A stretch of 39,144 nucleotides of DNA, taken from positions 1-39,144 of IMG/VR virus record IMGVR_UViG_3300014501_000035; one strand, 5' to 3'. The position numbers and the translations under genes are program-made. Below the pieces are notes generated by a model. It ran no database searches, had not been told where the DNA came from, and was given only the letters and a program-made list of their open reading frames with translations. Positions 6,748 through 17,318 of this stretch are shown in pieces (the stretch's first letter is position 1; the number at the start of each line of letters is the position of its first letter). The stretch comes from a virus.

Positions 6748-9700
6748 TTACTGAATGTAGAGCGAGTTAAAACTCATGTTCAGCGTGCCTGTCGCAGAGA
6801 CGCCGCCGTTGACGCCGCACCAAACCTGCACCAGCGCAAGGTTCTGCCCGGAGGGCACGGCGTAGGTGTAGTTCGCCGCAGCGATGGCTCCGGTCTGCGA
6901 GAAGACGTAAGCCCAGGTTGAGCCACCGTCCAGGCTTATCTGCACCGAGGCAGAGCACCCGGTTCCTGATGCGGTTGTAGCAACCTTGACGTTGAACGTG
7001 GCTGCGGCACTGAGGGTGACACTCGGGAACACGTGATAGATGACCGATGAGTTGGTATCGCCGGGGCCAGCGCCGGGGGTGACGGTGTTATCAGCCGGGA
7101 TGCCATCGTAGCAATGAGCGGGAGCGGTGACCGTGGTGTTGCCGCTGGTGACGTAGGCGGTAGGCCGGTAAACAGTTCCGCTGCCTGTGCTCGTCGGCGT
7201 GACTAACGAACCGATGAGGTAGTAGCCGAGCTTGTTCAGGAAGTCCGCCGTGTTCTGCGTTGGGATCGGCGTGATGGCACCCCCGAGGAAGCTCGGGTCA
7301 ATCCAATACACGTACCAAAGCTGGCCTTGAGTGATGCTCAGAGTCGAGCCAACCATCGTGTACGGGCCAGCCGGAAGGCACGATACAGAAACGAATCCGA
7401 CAGTTGCAGTGAATGGTACGCAGACGATATTCGCCCAACCGCCAGTCTCCGCGTAGCCGATGAGGGTACCGACTCCGCCCAGTGGAGTACCGCTGGTTAC
7501 GATGACGGCCAGGGTGATCGAGATGAGCACGTTGTCCACTTCAACCCACACACTCGTGGCTCCAGATGGCCGCACTGACCGGATGCGGAAGTTATAGAGT
7601 TGACCCGCGATGACGTTGCCGACGAAGGCTTGGAAGAGAGCTACATCGACGGTGCCCCCGGCTAACCAAGCCCCCGCACCAACAAGCTGATACTGAATCT
7701 GAATCTCTGTGACCGTGCTATCTTCCGGGGCAGTCCACAATATTTCTGCACGCGGGAACACGTTGCCATCAGCGCCGACAATCGCAGTTGCAGCGGAGGA
7801 CTCTACGGTCATACTTGTGGGCGGTGCCGGTGCCAAAGGAATCTGATTCGGCATCGCCGGTTGGTCGGTAGGCAAAAGCTCCATCGTCTCGTTCCACTCA
7901 TAAACGGATGGGTCGGTCTCATGCACGGTGACGGATGTTGAAATCGACAGGGCTCCCTCGTCACCGCTGGAATTCCGCATAGGCTGGACGATGAGTTGGG
8001 TCTTGTCTACTTCGAGATACTTGTCAGTCCAACCGAACTGGCCCCAGGTGAACTCCATCACGTCGCACGGCTGCATCTGCCAAGCCGCGAGGCTCATGGG
8101 GAATGACCCTTCTCCTTGCTGCCTATTGCGAAGCAAGCCGATCATGGCCACACGCTGCGCTTGAACGATGGAAATGACGCCACGGAAAGTCAGTTCCTGA
8201 GGCAGAGTAATGCCCCCGTCCTCTATCAAGAATTGGTTAGCGGAGAAGCCGTGCAACACGTCTTGTGCCACTTGCGGATAGTTCGTCATGCTCCACGACA
8301 GCGCCCACAGATTGCTTGTGATCCCGTAGTAAAAACCGTTGCGGTCGAAGTAGTTGCCAACCACGTTGTATGGATAATTTGGGGCAAGATAGCAGCCGTT
8401 GACCACATTCACCAGATCGCGCTGCTTGCGGTAGTCCGACCAATCCACGTCGCCGATGAGAGAACTCTCGCCGAAGGAGAATGAAGGTGCCTGCCAGTAA
8501 GCCGGGATGATGTTCCACTCGCCACCGACGCGGGAGAGCTTGCCAGCCGCAGAGGTCATCATCTGCGCGAGGATGTCGCCGGGGCTGGTTGCAGTATCCC
8601 AATGCATGTGCTGTTGATAGTTGGCCTCGTCGCCCTGTGAAGTTGGAATCAATTCATCGCACACATTCGCAGCGGCGATAAGCTGAGCCTGATTCACAGA
8701 GCTATCCCCGAGACCGAAAGACTTGATGGGGTCTGCCGTCAGAATGTCGTTCACTTGTAGAGCCCAGTTCGCGCTGAAGGTGGTCAGGTCGGTGCGAGGA
8801 TCGTAGAGGGGCTTGCCATTGACTGTGATGCGGATTTCAGGCTGCGCCGGAAACTGAGTTGTGTTTGCGCCGACGTTGACGTAGAGGTAGGCGATGCCCT
8901 GTCCGACAGCCGTGATAGGCCATGCAGGGTCGTTGTAGTGAAGCTCCTGACAGTAGTCACCGGGCTGCTGGTCACCGAAGCGGGCCTCGCAGTAAACCAG
9001 CGAATTTCCGCCGCTTGCGAAAGTGTAGTGTTGGCCTCCTGGCCCGATTTGATACGGTGTTCCATAGCCATCAACAAGGCCGTAACCGGGCTGTGTGGGG
9101 TCTTGCACATTTCCCGCTGCCATTCCCCCGAACGTGTACGCGCCCTGAATGTCGGCGTGAGCAACGGTGTAGCCGCTGCCTCCCGTGACCATGGTGACTG
9201 TCCAGACGGGTGAGAGGTAAGAGCCCGAGTTATACGCCCAGGCGGAAGCTCCCTTGCCGTCGCCGACGATACGAACGCGATAGCGTGTGGGTAGCACGAC
9301 TGCGAATCCTTCACCACCACTGGCTGTGATGCCGGTGATTACACCGCCCGCAATGATGCAGACTGTGAGAGGCGGCACAGCCACCGAGCCGCAGCCGATG
9401 TTTGCACCAGCGCCATTCTGCGCCCACGCTACAACCCTGCCATCCAAATAAAGGTTGATGTAGCCGTCTAGTTCATGGTTCGCGATGGCGATGACAAAGT
9501 TGTAAATATAGTTCCCACCCGAGCCACCAGCGCCGGTCGTCGATTGATAGACAATGGCTCCGCCGACTCTTTGCTGACCCATGATGTACTGCCGTGGTTG
9601 AGCGAGGGAGCGGGTGGAGATGTTCATGCCGCGATTGCTTGTGAGCGATTCAGCAATGGAGCCCGCAAGCATTCCAATGCCTGCACCCGCGAGTCCGGTC

Positions 9701-9834
9701 TCAATAGCGCCCAACGCACCGGAAAGAAACAAACCAGCGGGGATGAGTTCGGGCGCAAGGATGGCTGTACCTACGAGTAATGCATCAGCCGCTAGAATTC
9801 CGGCCCCTGCGATTGCTTTGCTCAAATCCGCCAC
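6748..9834 (-). CDS. gpJ-like tail tip / host-specificity protein
   Basis: A 1028-residue protein starting at GTG. Residues 5-65 are hydrophobic and glycine-rich, as in tail-tip proteins of this kind. The middle (about 80-650) contains the tip attachment core, with HELDGYINLYLDGRVV, VCDELIPTSQGDEANY, ILAQMMTSAAGKLSRVGGEW and MLLxNRQQGEGSF-like segments that are typical of gpJ-type baseplate hub proteins. A fibronectin type III domain follows (about 690-790; EILWTAPEDSTVTEIQIQYQ ... YNFRIRSVRPSG). The last 180 residues are beta-rich and may bind the receptor. It overlaps the NlpC/P60-like gene by 13 nt. Role: tail tip assembly and host recognition. Confidence 0.85.
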   Translation of the reverse strand: MADLSKAIAGAGILAADALLVGTAILAPELIPAGLFLSGALGAIETGLAGAGIGMLAGSIAESLTSNRGMNISTRSLAQPRQYIMGQQRVGGAIVYQSTTGAGGSGGNYIYNFVIAIANHELDGYINLYLDGRVVAWAQNGAGANIGCGSVAVPPLTVCIIAGGVITGITASGGEGFAVVLPTRYRVRIVGDGKGASAWAYNSGSYLSPVWTVTMVTGGSGYTVAHADIQGAYTFGGMAAGNVQDPTQPGYGLVDGYGTPYQIGPGGQHYTFASGGNSLVYCEARFGDQQPGDYCQELHYNDPAWPITAVGQGIAYLYVNVGANTTQFPAQPEIRITVNGKPLYDPRTDLTTFSANWALQVNDILTADPIKSFGLGDSSVNQAQLIAAANVCDELIPTSQGDEANYQQHMHWDTATSPGDILAQMMTSAAGKLSRVGGEWNIIPAYWQAPSFSFGESSLIGDVDWSDYRKQRDLVNVVNGCYLAPNYPYNVVGNYFDRNGFYYGITSNLWALSWSMTNYPQVAQDVLHGFSANQFLIEDGGITLPQELTFRGVISIVQAQRVAMIGLLRNRQQGEGSFPMSLAAWQMQPCDVMEFTWGQFGWTDKYLEVDKTQLIVQPMRNSSGDEGALSISTSVTVHETDPSVYEWNETMELLPTDQPAMPNQIPLAPAPPTSMTVESSAATAIVGADGNVFPRAEILWTAPEDSTVTEIQIQYQLVGAGAWLAGGTVDVALFQAFVGNVIAGQLYNFRIRSVRPSGATSVWVEVDNVLISITLAVIVTSGTPLGGVGTLIGYAETGGWANIVCVPFTATVGFVSVSCLPAGPYTMVGSTLSITQGQLWYVYWIDPSFLGGAITPIPTQNTADFLNKLGYYLIGSLVTPTSTGSGTVYRPTAYVTSGNTTVTAPAHCYDGIPADNTVTPGAGPGDTNSSVIYHVFPSVTLSAAATFNVKVATTASGTGCSASVQISLDGGSTWAYVFSQTGAIAAANYTYAVPSGQNLALVQVWCGVNGGVSATGTLNMSFNSLYIQ

Positions 9835-10277
9835 GCCCTTTTGATATTCATGATTGAGATTTTCTTGAGACCTTTTTCACCGGCAGCGACAATCTCCCTG
9901 CCTGACAAATGCACGAGGCCAGCGATGACGCGGCCTGAGTCTTCCAACACCACGAGGTCACCACGCTGTGCTTGCAGCGGGTGAGTTAGTTCCACCAGCC
10001 CATGCTTCTTCGCGCAGTAGGCAGCGGCGTCTTCAACTGTTCCGTTGGCCACGTTTGTGACCTTTTCAATAGCTACCTTCGCGGAAGTTTCATCGGTGTA
10101 GATTCCGCGGAATTCGCTGGCTATGTCTACGCCGGTCATGGCCTCAATTCCATTAGCAGAAAAAAGAGCGCAGTCATGAGAACCCCACGCAAATGGGAGA
10201 GAACGGGCGTTGACCAGAAACTGGTGGTACGCTCTGGTGGCCCAGTGTTTCGATCTGACGGGTTTTATTGGTTCCAT
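9822..10277 (-). CDS. NlpC/P60-like tail protein (DUF6950-like)
   Basis: A 151-residue protein. The motif FAWGSHDCALFSA around residues 29-41 matches the catalytic Cys region of phage DUF6950/NlpC-P60-like proteins (WGxxDC). RGDLVVLEDSG (about 106-116) and VHLSGREIV follow as the beta core; the His at 123 could be the second catalytic residue. Proteins of this group sit between the gpL-like and gpJ-like genes in many siphophages and are thought to cut peptidoglycan during DNA entry or to help tip assembly. It overlaps the genes on both sides by 13 nt, consistent with coupled translation. Confidence 0.75.
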   Translation of the reverse strand: MEPIKPVRSKHWATRAYHQFLVNARSLPFAWGSHDCALFSANGIEAMTGVDIASEFRGIYTDETSAKVAIEKVTNVANGTVEDAAAYCAKKHGLVELTHPLQAQRGDLVVLEDSGRVIAGLVHLSGREIVAAGEKGLKKISIMNIKRAWRI

Positions 10278-10822
10278 AGGAGGGCCTGATCTGCGAGTTG
10301 CTCAACGAAGGAGCAGAAGGTATCGCCGGGGTAGTAGAGTTGCTGGTCGGCGTCCGTATAACGCCGCTGGTTAGCACGCTGTAAGTTAGCCAGCTTGGAT
10401 TCAAGCGAGAGCGTGATGGTCAGTTCCTGTGTGCCGATGCGGAACTTTGGTTGATCCACAACGCCGACGAACAGCGGATAGGGAACTCCGATGATGTTGC
10501 CGGATGGGTCCAGTAGACCGAAGCTGATGGTGACCGGCGCTCCCTGTGAAATCTCTGTCTGGCATGAGGTGAACAACAAAGGGTCGATACCGCTGAGACT
10601 TATCGTGGCTCCATACGCCTGCACGTCAGTGCCTTCGACAATCGGTGAGAACTTGCCGAAGCTGCCAGTCCCTGTGTAGGTGTTGCCGCCATAGACGAGA
10701 TTGCCGACGCCAGTCCAACAGAAAATTGTCGAAGTCACGAACGTAATCGCGGCCATGAAAATTGGTCTGATGGCGTTCGACAGGAGCGGTGCAACCATCG
10801 GTGTTGAAATGTCTCTGGGCAT
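10265..10822 (-). CDS. DUF2163/gpL-like tail hub protein
   Basis: A 185-residue protein. It reads like the N-terminal half of DUF2163-type proteins: STIFCWTGVGNLVYGGNTYT at residues 31-50, then SPIVEGTDVQA, ISLSGIDPLLF, and a beta region ending NIIGVPYPLFVGVVDQPKF. The C-terminal segment RRYTDADQQLYYPGDTFCSF is the usual closing motif of this family. It is part of the baseplate hub between the distal tail protein and the tip. Its start lies 2 nt after the stop of the upstream gene, so the two are coupled. Confidence 0.75.
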   Translation of the reverse strand: MPRDISTPMVAPLLSNAIRPIFMAAITFVTSTIFCWTGVGNLVYGGNTYTGTGSFGKFSPIVEGTDVQAYGATISLSGIDPLLFTSCQTEISQGAPVTISFGLLDPSGNIIGVPYPLFVGVVDQPKFRIGTQELTITLSLESKLANLQRANQRRYTDADQQLYYPGDTFCSFVEQLADQALLWNQ

Positions 10823-10824
10823 CG

Positions 10825-11478
10825 TTACCGCACCTCAACCGCATTGATCGAGATTTGAAGTAGCCTCGTGAAATCCCCATGCCAGCTACGGCTGTTCTTG
10901 GCGAGCTTGAACAGTCCCACTGTGTTCACCAGATTGATTGCGGTTGCGTTGGGCGGTGACTCTCTGAGCGATGGCCAGATGGAAATGGTTGCGTTACCCG
11001 ACGAGTCGCTGTTGACGTTCTCGCAACACATGTGCAGGCGATACCCGATCTGGAGGTAATCGCCGCTGAGGAGTTGGCCGAACACTGAGGGCGTCCAACC
11101 TGACGTGACAAGTAGAGTCGATGAAGTCAGATTGTTCGTTCCCGTTGTGTTGCAGATTGGGGCTCCGTCACCAGCGCCGAGAGGAGTGGTTCCAAATGGA
11201 TCGCCGATTTGAAACACACCGGAGATGCCCCTGAGTTCCGCCATGAAGCCGCGCCAGGGAGCCGCCGTCCACCTGTTCATCTTGGGAAGTGTGAAAGAGA
11301 GCGACCAGTTATCCGCTCCCGGCCAGCTTTGCGTTTGGTTGAACGCAGGCACATACGGCGAGGCGACGTTGGCCACGGTGTCATCAAATGTCACAGACAG
11401 GTCCGAGACGCCCGGATAACTGGGAAGCGTAATCAGCGTGTACTCGTTTCCTGAAGGCAGCGTGATGATTGAAGACAT
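10825..11478 (-). CDS. Phage minor tail protein (distal tail position)
   Basis: A 217-residue beta-rich protein. N-terminal residues SGNEYTLITLPSYPGVSDLS and WSLSFTLPKMNRWTAAPWRG are typical of the short phage tail proteins found just after the tape measure gene, where distal tail (Dit/gpM-type) proteins sit. No catalytic motif. CGGAG precedes the ATG at suitable spacing. Function as tail-tube end or tip adaptor is inferred from position and style, not from a named domain. Confidence 0.65.
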   Translation of the reverse strand: MSSIITLPSGNEYTLITLPSYPGVSDLSVTFDDTVANVASPYVPAFNQTQSWPGADNWSLSFTLPKMNRWTAAPWRGFMAELRGISGVFQIGDPFGTTPLGAGDGAPICNTTGTNNLTSSTLLVTSGWTPSVFGQLLSGDYLQIGYRLHMCCENVNSDSSGNATISIWPSLRESPPNATAINLVNTVGLFKLAKNSRSWHGDFTRLLQISINAVEVR

Positions 11479-11525
11479 GGGGACTCCGTTGTCCTGCGTG
11501 GTGTGTCAAGTTGTGAAAAGAGAAC

Positions 11526-13787
11526 TTACCGGCTGGGGCGACGGCGGGCATCGTCCTTCTGCATCTGGTGAGTCGCAGAGACGAGGTGCGGAGCAGCCGC
11601 GTAGATAGCCCGCTGCGCGGCTTGATACACCGCAGCCGGGTCTGTAGCTCCGCGTGCATCAATCGACCAACTGTGGTTGGTGACTGACCCACCAGAGCCG
11701 CTCATGATGCTGGCTGTGTCGCGTGCATTATTTATCTTCGATGTGGACCCGACCTGCATGAGTTCGGGGCCTTGTTCGCCGGTCATGTAGAAATCGCCGG
11801 GAGATAGAACTCCACCACCGGCCATGTGTGTTAGAGCCGAGAGCGCTGTGCTCCATATACTGCCTGACGCACCTCCGCCAGCGGTGCCAGCGGACAACTT
11901 ACCGCCGCCCGTGATACGCACCCACATGGCGCTGGCTTCACTTGCGCCTAGTTTGCCCGCTTTGAAAAAAGCACCCTCGGCATCATCCAGACCAGTTTTG
12001 GCCACGCCCGTAAATATCGCTTTGCCCGCCTCTTTGAACGGGTGGTCGCCAGCCTGCGGCTTGGTGGTCAGAACATGAATGATGGCGTTGTTCACATCAC
12101 CAAGAGCACCCTCAACGGTTGACTTGAATTGCGCTCCCCAGTCTTCAGCCCGGTTGATGATGCTGTTGAAAGCCTCGTCCACTTGCCCGGTAAAACTGGT
12201 TTTGAATTCTTCCGCACCGAGCGCCACTTGCTGAAACTGGAACTTGTAATTAACCTGACTGATCTGATTGCCGACCGCCATCATCTCCGCTTGACGAGCA
12301 TCGGTATCCGGTTCCTTCTTGAGTTTGTCTAGCTGCTCATTCAGAGGCTTCAGTTCAGCAGCGTAGGCTTTCGCAGCAGCGGCTGACTCTGCCAAAGCTG
12401 CCCCATGTGGAGTAAGAGCACCAGTGGATTGGGCAACCTTCAGCTTTATAGCGTCGAGTTCCGCCCCGAACTTAGCGTAGGCTTCGTATCCTTTTGCCAG
12501 TTCCGCTGCGATCTTGTCCCCGCCCTCGTGAGGCTCCATGTTGATAGAGGCACTGACATCATCGGGAATGTTCCCAGGAAGTTTTACGCTTCTCTTGATT
12601 TCCTCAAACTGCTTTGACCGTGCTTCATAGTCGGCGTAGAGCTTGTCTTGAATGGCTTTGTACTGTTCTGAACCTTTGGAGAATGCTGATAGTCTGTCAG
12701 ACCAAAACTTAATCTCACCCTCGACAGACATCCCCCAGTAAGCCTTCTGCTTCTTGAAGGATTCCTCCATGCCCTTGAGAGCTTCTGCATTGGCAGTGTT
12801 ACTGTCCCCCATCTTCTGGTTGCGAATTACCTTGCCAGAGTTGGCGATCTGTTGATTGAAAATGTCCCCGGAGTTCTCGAAGATGTCCTTACCTCCGGCC
12901 AGCATCGCATTGTTTTTGTTCTGATTGCCGTACACGTTCGCGTAGGGAGTGGGGATTCCCAAGTAGGACACGTTCCCGTTAATCTCCTTGCTCCTCTTGT
13001 CAATAGCGTCGAGAGCTTCTTTGACGATGCCATCGACTTCAGCTTGACCGACGTTCTGTGCGGACTGCGCCCCTTCGGGAGTCGTTGCGCCACGGACTGC
13101 TTCCCTGGCGGATCGCTCCGCGTTGTTCATTCTGGTTCTGTAGCCTTCCAGCATCGTGTGGGTGTCGTCTGTATTCCCACCGTCGCCGTATTGTCCGAGC
13201 AGTACCTGCCACTTACTCACGCTCTGGTCCGCGAACACCTTGTCCATCAGGCTCAAGTCTGTCTTCAAGGAATCTGCGAGCGTGTCAGCAGTTACTCTGG
13301 CATCATCCAGCGCGAGGGCCAGAGCATTGCTCGGCTTCTTCGCCATCTTGTCGTAGGCTTCGTCCAGCTTTGCGCCGGTCAGTGTGAGGCTGTCCAGTTC
13401 CTTTTCCAGCTTGCCGTGTGACTCTTCCCACGCAGCGGCGTTTTTCTTGGCTGCTTCTTCGGACTTGTGAACGAACTCAACGATCTTTTCGCCGACTTCG
13501 TAAATGGTCTTTGCCAAAGCAAAAACCACCACCGCATCGAAGGCCGCGTTCATCGCCGTCGTAATTCCCGGCAGTTTGCTGATGATCCCCTGTAAACCTC
13601 TCGGTATTCCAAGGTGCAGTTCTTCGGAGAGCAACCGGACGCTCTCGCGGCTGTGCTCCATCTCCTCCCGTATCTGCGCGGTCATCTGCTTCGTGACAGT
13701 TTCGGCCTCGCGACAACTCTGCTTGAACTGTGCAAGCTCAAGCGTCATGTCAACCGAAACGCCCGCTACTCTTTTGCCGTTGGCCAT
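11526..13787 (-). CDS. Tape measure protein
   Basis: A 753-residue protein, mostly alpha-helical and charged. Residues 65-95 are hydrophobic (AFDAVVVFALAKTIYEVGEK). Long coiled coils follow. The C-terminal part holds the glycine-rich hallmark of tape measures, AGGGVLSPGDFYMTGEQGPE, about residues 670-690. It sets tail length and sits in the tail lumen; at about 1.5 Angstrom per residue the tail would be near 110 nm. AGGGG lies 9 nt before the ATG. The neighbours are unusual: two secreted collagen-like proteins separate it from the tail assembly chaperone genes. Confidence 0.88.
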   Translation of the reverse strand: MANGKRVAGVSVDMTLELAQFKQSCREAETVTKQMTAQIREEMEHSRESVRLLSEELHLGIPRGLQGIISKLPGITTAMNAAFDAVVVFALAKTIYEVGEKIVEFVHKSEEAAKKNAAAWEESHGKLEKELDSLTLTGAKLDEAYDKMAKKPSNALALALDDARVTADTLADSLKTDLSLMDKVFADQSVSKWQVLLGQYGDGGNTDDTHTMLEGYRTRMNNAERSAREAVRGATTPEGAQSAQNVGQAEVDGIVKEALDAIDKRSKEINGNVSYLGIPTPYANVYGNQNKNNAMLAGGKDIFENSGDIFNQQIANSGKVIRNQKMGDSNTANAEALKGMEESFKKQKAYWGMSVEGEIKFWSDRLSAFSKGSEQYKAIQDKLYADYEARSKQFEEIKRSVKLPGNIPDDVSASINMEPHEGGDKIAAELAKGYEAYAKFGAELDAIKLKVAQSTGALTPHGAALAESAAAAKAYAAELKPLNEQLDKLKKEPDTDARQAEMMAVGNQISQVNYKFQFQQVALGAEEFKTSFTGQVDEAFNSIINRAEDWGAQFKSTVEGALGDVNNAIIHVLTTKPQAGDHPFKEAGKAIFTGVAKTGLDDAEGAFFKAGKLGASEASAMWVRITGGGKLSAGTAGGGASGSIWSTALSALTHMAGGGVLSPGDFYMTGEQGPELMQVGSTSKINNARDTASIMSGSGGSVTNHSWSIDARGATDPAAVYQAAQRAIYAAAPHLVSATHQMQKDDARRRPSR

Positions 13788-13799
13788 CTGAGTTACCCC

Positions 13800-15278
13800 T
13801 TAGTAGTTCGCGTTCTGATAGAAGCCGTAGAACCCGTTCATCTCAAAATGCTTCAACGTCGTGTTCTCCGTCGTGTTATAAAAAACGTCGTATAGAAGCG
13901 TCGTGGATGCGGGCAGCGTGGTCGTGTTGGTGACCGTGGTGCCGTTGACCGTGCATGTCGCTGAACTGGCATTGACGGTGACATTCATGACAGCCGGTGT
14001 GGTGGATGGAGCCACGCCAATGGAAGTCACCGTCTGCGATGAGCCGTTGGCCGTCACGCATTCGTAGTTGGTATCGGAGGCCACGGTCGAGAATCGGATG
14101 AGCACGTAAGAGCAAGCCGGGTTATCGGACGCGATGAGTGTGTTGACCGAGCATGAGTTTCCGAGGAGTCCCATCCACTGCCGAACCGTGGCATAGTCAC
14201 CCGCTGCGGCGTAGGCAATGATCCATGTGAGTGTGGGTTGCTTGCTGTCGAGATACGGAGCACTGAATCCGTACCACCCGGCAGAAGACCCACTGGAAGC
14301 AGCCGAGCTTGCTTCCAGCAGCATCGGCGTGGTCGTAGTAGAAGAGGCCAGAGCAGGCGTACCGTTCGCCGAGGTCATGTAATCGCCACGGCAAGCCCAC
14401 GCCGGGGTGGGAGACGCGAAGGTGCCTACGACGCCTATCTCGCACTCCTCAACGAATCCGTGGTTGAAGCCCAAGTCAAAGCCGGAACCCGTCGCACCCG
14501 TTGGACCTGTCGCGCCAGTTGGGCCGGTCGGGCCTGTGGAACCTGTGGGGCCAGTTGAGCCAGTGGAGCCCGTAGCACCAGCCGCCCCGTTTGTGCCATT
14601 CGTGCCAGCCGATCCTGTTGGGCCGGTGAGCCCGGTTGGGCCTGTAGCGCCAGCGGCTCCTGTTGCTCCGCCCGCGCCAGTTGGGCCTGTTGGGCCAGTC
14701 AAGCCGGTGCCGCCCATTGGACCCGTTGACCCAGTTGGGCCAGTTGAACCTGTCGCGCCAGTCGGTCCCGCTGGACCTACGGCCAGTCCAACGACCATCA
14801 AGGCCGCTTCATTCGGCGTATACAAGTCAAGATTGCAAGAGCCACCAACAGAGAGCGTGGCAGCGGTACAGAAAGCACCACCGCCCGTGACAGCCGTTCC
14901 CGATCCCGCTGGCTGAACGCATCCATAGCCGATGCCGAGAAGTTGCTTGCCATTGATGTTGCTTACCACCGTGACGTTGAAACAAACGTTCTGCGGATTC
15001 GTCAACGCGGTGTCGGCAAGCTGGAGAGAGAATGCGCCGCTCGTGACTTGCGCGGAGACGGGGCTGTCGATGACCTGACCAAGCCCATTGACCCGATAGC
15101 TAATGGCAGCGCCTGAACTGTTAGTTGGGGCGAAGTAGATGGTCGCGTTCGTGATGAGCGTTCCTGTGCTGTCTTGAAGATATGTTCCACTCATCTGGAC
15201 ATAACCCAGCGGCGTGGTCGCGGAGAGGGGGACGGCGAACGCGAACGCAGCCAGGAGTGTGAATAGGAACTTCTTCAT
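13800..15278 (-). CDS. Secreted collagen-like phage tail-module protein
   Basis: A 492-residue protein. The ATG at 15276-15278 is set by AAAGGA 7 nt upstream. Residues 1-21 are a clear signal peptide ([20 protein letters not shown]). Residues 22-160 form a beta-rich domain shared with the next gene ([50 protein letters not shown]). Residues 167-266 are about 33 collagen-type GXY triplets, mostly GPT, GAT and GST. Residues 270-492 form a C-terminal beta domain with several Cys and a Tyr/Phe-rich end, perhaps receptor-binding. The architecture suits an adhesin or tail-fibre trimer, but a signal peptide is not expected of a virion protein assembled in the cytoplasm. Confidence 0.75.
   Translation of the reverse strand: MKKFLFTLLAAFAFAVPLSATTPLGYVQMSGTYLQDSTGTLITNATIYFAPTNSSGAAISYRVNGLGQVIDSPVSAQVTSGAFSLQLADTALTNPQNVCFNVTVVSNINGKQLLGIGYGCVQPAGSGTAVTGGGAFCTAATLSVGGSCNLDLYTPNEAALMVVGLAVGPAGPTGATGSTGPTGSTGPMGGTGLTGPTGPTGAGGATGAAGATGPTGLTGPTGSAGTNGTNGAAGATGSTGSTGPTGSTGPTGPTGATGPTGATGSGFDLGFNHGFVEECEIGVVGTFASPTPAWACRGDYMTSANGTPALASSTTTTPMLLEASSAASSGSSAGWYGFSAPYLDSKQPTLTWIIAYAAAGDYATVRQWMGLLGNSCSVNTLIASDNPACSYVLIRFSTVASDTNYECVTANGSSQTVTSIGVAPSTTPAVMNVTVNASSATCTVNGTTVTNTTTLPASTTLLYDVFYNTTENTTLKHFEMNGFYGFYQNANY
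14481..14780 (-). repeat. GXY-coding tandem repeat
   Basis: About 300 nt of degenerate 9-nt units coding GPT/GAT/GST triplets; on the plus strand the unit looks like GTTGGGCCAGTT. Such DNA can lengthen or shorten by recombination and so change fibre length. Confidence 0.8.
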
Positions 15279-15289
15279 ATAGGATTCCT

Positions 15290-17299
15290 TTAGATAAACG
15301 TGACCTTGTAACACTGGACGTAGCCATCGACCGTGGTCACCACGATTTCATTCTGGCCGTCAACGATGTGTCCAATGAGAGCCGTGCCCTCGCCGCCGCC
15401 TTGAATGTTGAACTGGCCGTAGGGAACGCCGGTCGTCGGATTGGCGATGGTCACTGTCCCGGACATATCGACAATCACAAGCTCAACGCCACCGTTGTTG
15501 AACACGTCGCCGATCTGGATAGAGGAGTTGATGGTGACGCCGTAATAGGCTTTCCACTGCGTCTGCCCGAGGTAATTGGAATTGACGACGAAGCCAGCGT
15601 GGTCTGCGTATGTGAAGGTGGAGTAACCGCCGACAGGAGGTGTGATGGCAGCGCCGTTGTCTACGCCCGCGTATGTGTCGCCGTAATTTCCGGCCGTAAT
15701 CGCCATGACCACGCCGGTCGTGCCGTTGATGACGAAGAAGTGAGATGACCTACAGCCGACCAGCACCTGAATGGTGCCGCTGTTATTTATGTCCGCTGCT
15801 TCGATGTATCCGTCCAACTGGTTCGTGCCTGAAACCTGCTCAGGCATCACAGACCATTCAACCGCGCCCGTCAGATAGTTCAGGGCGTAGACGTAGCCGT
15901 TGACCGACTCGACAACGATGTCCCTCCACCCGGAAGTCACGTTGCCGGTGACGTTCATGACTAACGGGAAGGGCTCCATGTTTTCGGAGACTTCATACTT
16001 CCAAACAATCGCGCCGGTTACCGCGTTCAATTTCAACACTTCGCCGTCGAAGCCGACGCAGTATAGGTACCAAGTCAAACCTTCGAGCGAAAGCGTTCCA
16101 GCGTGTTGGTAGTCGATGTCTGAGGAGTAAAGCGGAGTGATGGCATAGTGGCTCGTGGTGTTGGGAACAGTCGCCAGAGGCGCAGTCAACGTGACAGCGT
16201 GAGCACTGACGCTGGCAACTGTTCCGGTTTCACCGACGCCTGTTCCGCTGGTGATGGTGAAGACGGCACCGTAAGTCGGGCCTTCGATGCGCGGCGACAA
16301 GAACTCGCCGACTGCCCAGTTTTGAGTCGCGTCAGTAATCACCGTTGAAGTGGCGCTGGTGACCGTGCCGGTACCTTCGCGGGTGAAAGAGTTGTTGACC
16401 TGCCAGTTGTTCGCACCGAGATAATTCAGGCTGTGAATCTGCCCATCGTGGGATGCGCCAAAAAAGGTTGTGTTGCCGCTGCCGTCAACGTCCCATGCCT
16501 GTGCGCGGCCATAGTTCTGGTCACCGAATGCTTTGCGCCACATCAGAGTTCCGTTGCTTGCCTGCAACACATAGAAGTACCAATCCATGCCTTGAAAAGC
16601 GATGGCCGGAATGCCTTGGTCAGTGGTGAGGATCGGCGTCGAATAAGTCTGTCCACCCGCTGGCATTTGATAGCTCCACTCTTGCACGACGCTGATGGAG
16701 CCGGTCGATGTGACAGGGATGGAAGATGCTGCGGGGCCTTGGGCTCCTGTGGCACCTGTTACGCCTGGGTTTCCCTGCGGCCCTTGCGGACCCACGGGAG
16801 ATGTCAGGTTCAGAGCGACCATATTCGGGGTGTATGTGTCGAAGTTGCAGGAGCCGCCTACAGTAAGAGTGGCGGCGCTGCACCATGCGAACGACCCTGT
16901 AACAGCAGGCCCACTGCCCGCTGGCTGAACGCAGCTATAGCCGGGTCCAAGTAAGTGTTTGCCAGTCACGTTGTCCGTGACGGACACCACAAAGCACACG
17001 TTTGGAGCCAAGGTCAGGGCTGTGTCTGCGAGTTGAATCGAGAACGCACCAGCGGTGACCAGTGTCGTGACCGGGCGCATCGTGGCCTGCCCGAGCCCAT
17101 TGACCTTATAGGAGATTGGCACTCCGGAGTTATTGGCCGGTTGGAAGCTGATCGTCGCATTCGCAACCACTGTCCCAGTCGAGTCCGTGAGATGGGACGC
17201 ACTCACAGCCACGTACCCAAGCGGCGTGGTAGCGAACGCCGGGATGGTGAGGCCGAGGCACGCGAATGCGACCGCGCAGGCTGCACGAATGAGGTTCAT
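15290..17299 (-). CDS. Secreted collagen / PQQ-propeller protein of the tail module
   Basis: A 669-residue protein; the ATG at 17299 is set by CGGAG 7 nt upstream. Residues 1-23 are a signal peptide (ending PAFA). Residues 24-165 form the same domain as in the neighbour at 13800 ([50 protein letters not shown]). Residues 169-190 are a short collagen-like stretch ([20 protein letters not shown]). Residues 205-669 resemble a PQQ-like or FG-GAP beta-propeller, with repeated blades such as [25 protein letters not shown] and [12 protein letters not shown]. The two genes are a tandem duplication of the N-terminal domain with different heads. Role in adhesion or receptor binding is inferred. Confidence 0.75.
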   Translation of the reverse strand: MNLIRAACAVAFACLGLTIPAFATTPLGYVAVSASHLTDSTGTVVANATISFQPANNSGVPISYKVNGLGQATMRPVTTLVTAGAFSIQLADTALTLAPNVCFVVSVTDNVTGKHLLGPGYSCVQPAGSGPAVTGSFAWCSAATLTVGGSCNFDTYTPNMVALNLTSPVGPQGPQGNPGVTGATGAQGPAASSIPVTSTGSISVVQEWSYQMPAGGQTYSTPILTTDQGIPAIAFQGMDWYFYVLQASNGTLMWRKAFGDQNYGRAQAWDVDGSGNTTFFGASHDGQIHSLNYLGANNWQVNNSFTREGTGTVTSATSTVITDATQNWAVGEFLSPRIEGPTYGAVFTITSGTGVGETGTVASVSAHAVTLTAPLATVPNTTSHYAITPLYSSDIDYQHAGTLSLEGLTWYLYCVGFDGEVLKLNAVTGAIVWKYEVSENMEPFPLVMNVTGNVTSGWRDIVVESVNGYVYALNYLTGAVEWSVMPEQVSGTNQLDGYIEAADINNSGTIQVLVGCRSSHFFVINGTTGVVMAITAGNYGDTYAGVDNGAAITPPVGGYSTFTYADHAGFVVNSNYLGQTQWKAYYGVTINSSIQIGDVFNNGGVELVIVDMSGTVTIANPTTGVPYGQFNIQGGGEGTALIGHIVDGQNEIVVTTVDGYVQCYKVTFI

Positions 17300-17318
17300 G
17301 GGAGAACTCCGATGTTGG

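Noticed and set aside
14481-14780. CRISPR array
   Set aside because: The repeats are coding GXY triplets without unique spacers of constant length.
14407-14916. A proline-rich plus-strand frame ([10 protein letters not shown] repeats)
   Set aside because: It is the reverse complement of the collagen-like GXY repeats; the sense gene has a signal peptide and ribosome site.
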